From NCBI RefSeq assembly GCF_900120005.1, contig NZ_LT635453.1, positions 62,001 through 126,000 on the forward strand: a stretch of 64,000 nucleotides of DNA, written 5' to 3'. Numbering within the stretch: position 1 is the first letter of the stretch; every line of letters starts with the position of its first letter. Under the pieces are notes generated by a model. The model worked only from the letters and a program-made list of their open reading frames with translations, was not told the origin of the DNA and did no database searches. The position numbers and the translations under genes were made by a program. This document shows, one piece after another, positions 61,535 to 64,000 of this stretch. Source of the stretch: Holdemania sp. Marseille-P2844 (GTDB lineage: Bacteria; Bacillota_I; Bacilli_A; Erysipelotrichales; Erysipelotrichaceae).

Positions 61535-63202
61535 TTAGAAAATACCGTAGGAAATACCCTTTTCGTTGATCCCCATGTGCAGTGCTGCCGGATCCTTCGG
61601 CAGACCTGGCATCGTCATGATGTTTCCCGTCAAAACAACGACAAAGCCCGCGCCGGCGGAAATCCGCAGTTCCTGAACGTGAATATCAAACCCTGTCGGA
61701 CGGCCGACGATTTTCGCGTCGTCTGTCAGAGAGTTCGGGGTTTTCGCCATGCAGACCGGCAGCTTATCCCAGCCTGCCCGTTTGTATTCTTCCAGCTGAG
61801 CTTTAGCCCGATCGCTGAAGATGACAGACCGCCCGCCGTAAATCTTTCGAACGATCGTGTCGATCTTTTCTTCCAGTGACAGATCGAGATCGTATAACGG
61901 TTCAAATTTGGAGTCTTCTTCACACATTCTGACAACTTCCTGCGCCAGATCGACAGCGCCCGCTCCGCCGCTGGCCCAGGCGTCGGATAAGACAACGCGG
62001 TGGCCATTGTCTTTGCACCAATTCAGAATCGCATTGACTTCCGCCTGCGTATCGGCGCTGAACTTGTTGATCGCGACGATATACGGCACGCGGTACTGCC
62101 TGATGGATTCGATATGCTTTTCCAGATTTTTAATTCCTTCCAGAATTGCCGGAACATTCTCTTCTTTCAGCTGATCTGCCGGCACGCCGCCATGCAGCTT
62201 CAGCGCTCTGGCCGTTGCGACAATGACGACGGCGTTCGGTTTCAGTTCGCCGTAGCGGCATTTGATATCAAAGAATTTTTCGGCCCCCAAATCTGCGCCG
62301 AAGCCTGCTTCAGTAACAACATAGTCTGAAAGCTTCAGTGCCATGCGGGTCGCGATCAGACTGTTGCATCCATGCGCGATATTCGCAAACGGACCGCCGT
62401 GGATGAATACCGGCGTTTTTTCCAGAGTCTGAACCAGATTTGGTTTCAGCGCTTCCTTCATCACCAGCGTGACCGCGCCTTCGACCTTGAGATCGCCGAC
62501 CGTGACCGGCTGATCGTCATAGGTATAGGCAACGACCGCCCGGCTGACGCGTTTTTCAAAGTCCTGCAGGTCTTTGGACAGACACATGATCGCCATGATC
62601 TCCGTTGCCACGGTGATGATGAATCCATCTTTGCGTTCTACGCCGTTTGTTTTTTTATCCTGAGCGATCGTTATGCTGCGCAGCGTCCGATCGTTCATAT
62701 CCAGACAGCGCTTCCAGACGACCTTCGTCGGATCAATGTTCAATTCGTTCCCCTGATAGATGTGATTATCCAGCACCGCGCTGATCAGATTGTTTGCCGC
62801 GGTGATCGCATGCATATCGCCGGTAAAATGCAGGTTGATTTCCTCCATCGGCACCACCTGGGCATATCCGCCGCCGGTCGCACCGCCCTTTAAACCGAAA
62901 ACCGGGCCCAGAGAAGGCTCACGCAGACAGCCGATGACCATTTTGTTGATCTGAGCCAGACCGTCGACTAAGCCGATCGTCGTTGTCGACTTGCCCTCGC
63001 CGGCTTTGGTCGGATTGATCGCCGTGACCAGAATCAGCTTGCCGTTGCGGTTATCCGCAATCTTGTCCATGATTTTCAAATCGATCTTCGCTTTGTTTTT
63101 GCCGTACACTTCAAGGTAATCAGAATCAATCTTGGCCTTTCTTGCAATTTTTTCAATATTGTCCATCGTGTTTTCCTGTGCGATTTGTAAATCTGTTTTC
63201 AT
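61535..63202 (-). CDS. fhs: Formate-tetrahydrofolate ligase
   Basis: A 555-residue enzyme. The P-loop-like P-T-K-A-G-E-G-K-S-T-T-T is near 66-77, and long conserved stretches follow (G-A-T-G-G-G-Y-A-Q-V near 109, F-T-G-D-M-H-A-I near 125, C-N-S-L-I-A-T near 285). It makes 10-formyl-THF from formate, ATP and THF, feeding purine and one-carbon pathways (the folate donor also used by MnmE/MnmG). It follows recR by 16 bases. Confidence 0.96.
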   Translation of the reverse strand: MKTDLQIAQENTMDNIEKIARKAKIDSDYLEVYGKNKAKIDLKIMDKIADNRNGKLILVTAINPTKAGEGKSTTTIGLVDGLAQINKMVIGCLREPSLGPVFGLKGGATGGGYAQVVPMEEINLHFTGDMHAITAANNLISAVLDNHIYQGNELNIDPTKVVWKRCLDMNDRTLRSITIAQDKKTNGVERKDGFIITVATEIMAIMCLSKDLQDFEKRVSRAVVAYTYDDQPVTVGDLKVEGAVTLVMKEALKPNLVQTLEKTPVFIHGGPFANIAHGCNSLIATRMALKLSDYVVTEAGFGADLGAEKFFDIKCRYGELKPNAVVIVATARALKLHGGVPADQLKEENVPAILEGIKNLEKHIESIRQYRVPYIVAINKFSADTQAEVNAILNWCKDNGHRVVLSDAWASGGAGAVDLAQEVVRMCEEDSKFEPLYDLDLSLEEKIDTIVRKIYGGRSVIFSDRAKAQLEEYKRAGWDKLPVCMAKTPNSLTDDAKIVGRPTGFDIHVQELRISAGAGFVVVLTGNIMTMPGLPKDPAALHMGINEKGISYGIF

Positions 63203-63218
63203 GTTAATCCCTTCTCTC

Positions 63219-63812
63219 TTATTTAAGACTTTTGCGTCCTTCGAACGCTTTGATCAGCGTCAGTTCGTCGGCATAGTCCAGATGGCCGCCCATCGGCAGA
63301 CCGTGCGCGATGCGGGTGACAAGCACCCCTTTTCCGGAAAGCAGCTTGTCCAGATACAGCGCTGTGGTTTCACCTTCGATTGTGGCGTTGGTGGCGATGA
63401 TCACTTCTTCAGTTTCCGGGCTGATTCGCTCCAGCAGCGCGTCGATATTCAGATCTTCCGGCATGATTCCCCTGGATGTGGAAATCAAACCGTTGAGGAC
63501 ATGGTAAACGCCGGCGTATTCCTGCATTTTTTCCATGGCGATCACGTCCTTCGGCGACTGCACGACGCAGATCATCCGCGGATTGCGATTTTCATTCTGA
63601 CAGATCGGACATTCGTCCTGATCGCTGATGTTGCCGCAGATCCGACAGCGCTTGATGTCATTCTTGCAGCTGATTAACGCCTGAGCGAACAACTCAACTT
63701 GTTCCTGCGGCGCATCGAGCATCATAAAGGCGTAGCGTTCGGCTGTCTTGGCGCCGACGCCCGGCAGCAGCTGAAAGCATTCGATCAGTCGTTCAAATGA
63801 CTTCGGATACAT
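63219..63812 (-). CDS. recR: Recombination protein RecR
   Basis: 197 residues, the normal length. HhH motif (L-P-G-V-G-A-K-T-A-E-R near 14-24), zinc finger C-R-I-C-(8 residues)-C-P-I-C near 55-70 and a Toprim domain with V-Q-S-P-K-D-V-I-A-M and L-T-R-I-A-H-G-L-P-M-G-G. It helps RecF/RecO load RecA at gaps. It starts 4 bases after ebfC, the usual dnaX-ebfC-recR order. Confidence 0.97.
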   Translation of the reverse strand: MYPKSFERLIECFQLLPGVGAKTAERYAFMMLDAPQEQVELFAQALISCKNDIKRCRICGNISDQDECPICQNENRNPRMICVVQSPKDVIAMEKMQEYAGVYHVLNGLISTSRGIMPEDLNIDALLERISPETEEVIIATNATIEGETTALYLDKLLSGKGVLVTRIAHGLPMGGHLDYADELTLIKAFEGRKSLK

Positions 63813-63816
63813 GCAA

Positions 63817-64000
63817 TCAGAAAGCTCCCGGCATCTTGACGCCCTGCGTGATTTTATTCATCCGTTCTTCTTTATCTTTTACCGCGGCGGCCAGGGCTGC
63901 GTTCACCGCGATCATCACAGTATCCTGAAGCATCTCTTTGGAGTCTGCGGACAACAGATCTTCGCTGATCTCAATGCCGGTAACTTCCATCTTTCCTGTC
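63817..64000 (-). CDS. ebfC: Nucleoid-associated protein EbfC/YbaB, C-terminal part (cut by window edge)
   Basis: The last 60 residues are in the window, ending in a TGA at 63819-63817. The fragment carries D-S-K-E-M-L-Q-D-T-V-M-I-A-V-N-A-A-L and ends I-T-Q-G-V-K-M-P-G-A-F, a hallmark of the YbaB/EbfC C-terminus. It is a DNA-binding dimer. dnaX should lie just outside. Confidence 0.93.
   Translation of the reverse strand, partial: TGKMEVTGIEISEDLLSADSKEMLQDTVMIAVNAALAAAVKDKEERMNKITQGVKMPGAF

Noticed and set aside
1-64000. Insertion sequences, prophage genes, toxin-antitoxin pairs and DnaA-box clusters
   Set aside because: No transposase, integrase, phage structural or toxin motifs were found, and no cluster of TTATCCACA boxes was seen, so oriC is probably outside.

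Overview
The window looks like the chromosome of a low-to-mid-GC Gram-positive gut anaerobe, most likely an Erysipelotrichia relative such as Holdemania. This is inferred from gene content and protein style; no database search was possible. Supporting signs are strong AGGAGG-type ribosome sites, many lipoproteins, a Noc/ParA/ParB/RsmG block, glycosaminoglycan-type uronate enzymes, NSS amino-acid transport, and several exported flavin (FAD/FMN) redox proteins of the kind abundant in gut Firmicutes. By eye the base composition is near 50% GC, with AT-rich patches around 14.7-15.5 kb and 39.9-40.4 kb. I see no rRNA, tRNA, insertion sequence, prophage or CRISPR array.

Most genes lie on the minus strand. 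0-4 kb: mnmE, an RDD membrane protein, tatD and a YabE-like G5/3D wall protein form one minus-strand operon. 4-8.2 kb: a GH1 phospho-beta-glycosidase, then an IclR regulator divergent from an allantoate/N-carbamoyl amino-acid amidohydrolase, with an intricate shared promoter-operator. 8.5-13 kb: a Tat-exported FAD reductase with a MerR regulator, then three related membrane proteins of unknown function. 13-22 kb: a DbpA/YxiN-type RNA helicase, an NSS transporter, a PHP phosphatase, a ferritin-VIT iron protein, a candidate standalone structured RNA, a lipoprotein and a COG2407-like sugar isomerase relative.

22-28 kb: a LytTR regulator, a GHKL sensor kinase and two ABC exporter half-transporters run in one direction, which suggests a peptide-sensing and export module. 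28-34 kb: an FMN/FAD lipoprotein reductase, the Tdh-Kbl threonine-to-glycine pathway and a PdaC-like peptidoglycan deacetylase. 34.4-37.8 kb: the chromosome-partition operon rsmG-noc-parA-parB. 38-43.5 kb: a HAD phosphatase, small unknown genes and an alpha/beta hydrolase, with a near-consensus Noc-binding site at 42.5 kb. 43.6-47.7 kb: a heparinase II/III-type lyase and a GH88 unsaturated uronyl hydrolase with a divergent AraC regulator.

47.7-52 kb: a run of small HTH regulators, an RRNPP-like HTH-TPR regulator with a small downstream partner, and a small FMN-carrier lipoprotein. 52-56 kb: class I ribonucleotide reductase (nrdB, nrdA). 56-64 kb: a DUF187/GHL10 lipoprotein, a ThyX-like protein coupled to mnmG and an EVE-like protein, then formate-tetrahydrofolate ligase, recR and the end of ebfC.

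The most notable overall feature is that the normally compact mnmE/mnmG/rsmG/noc/parA/parB neighbourhood is spread over almost 60 kb and interleaved with accessory genes. No single obviously new defence or mobile system is visible. The best candidates for undescribed biology are the three-gene membrane family, the tandem hairpin repeats at 27.9-28.2 kb, the structured RNA at 19.4-19.6 kb, and the RRNPP-like regulator locus.
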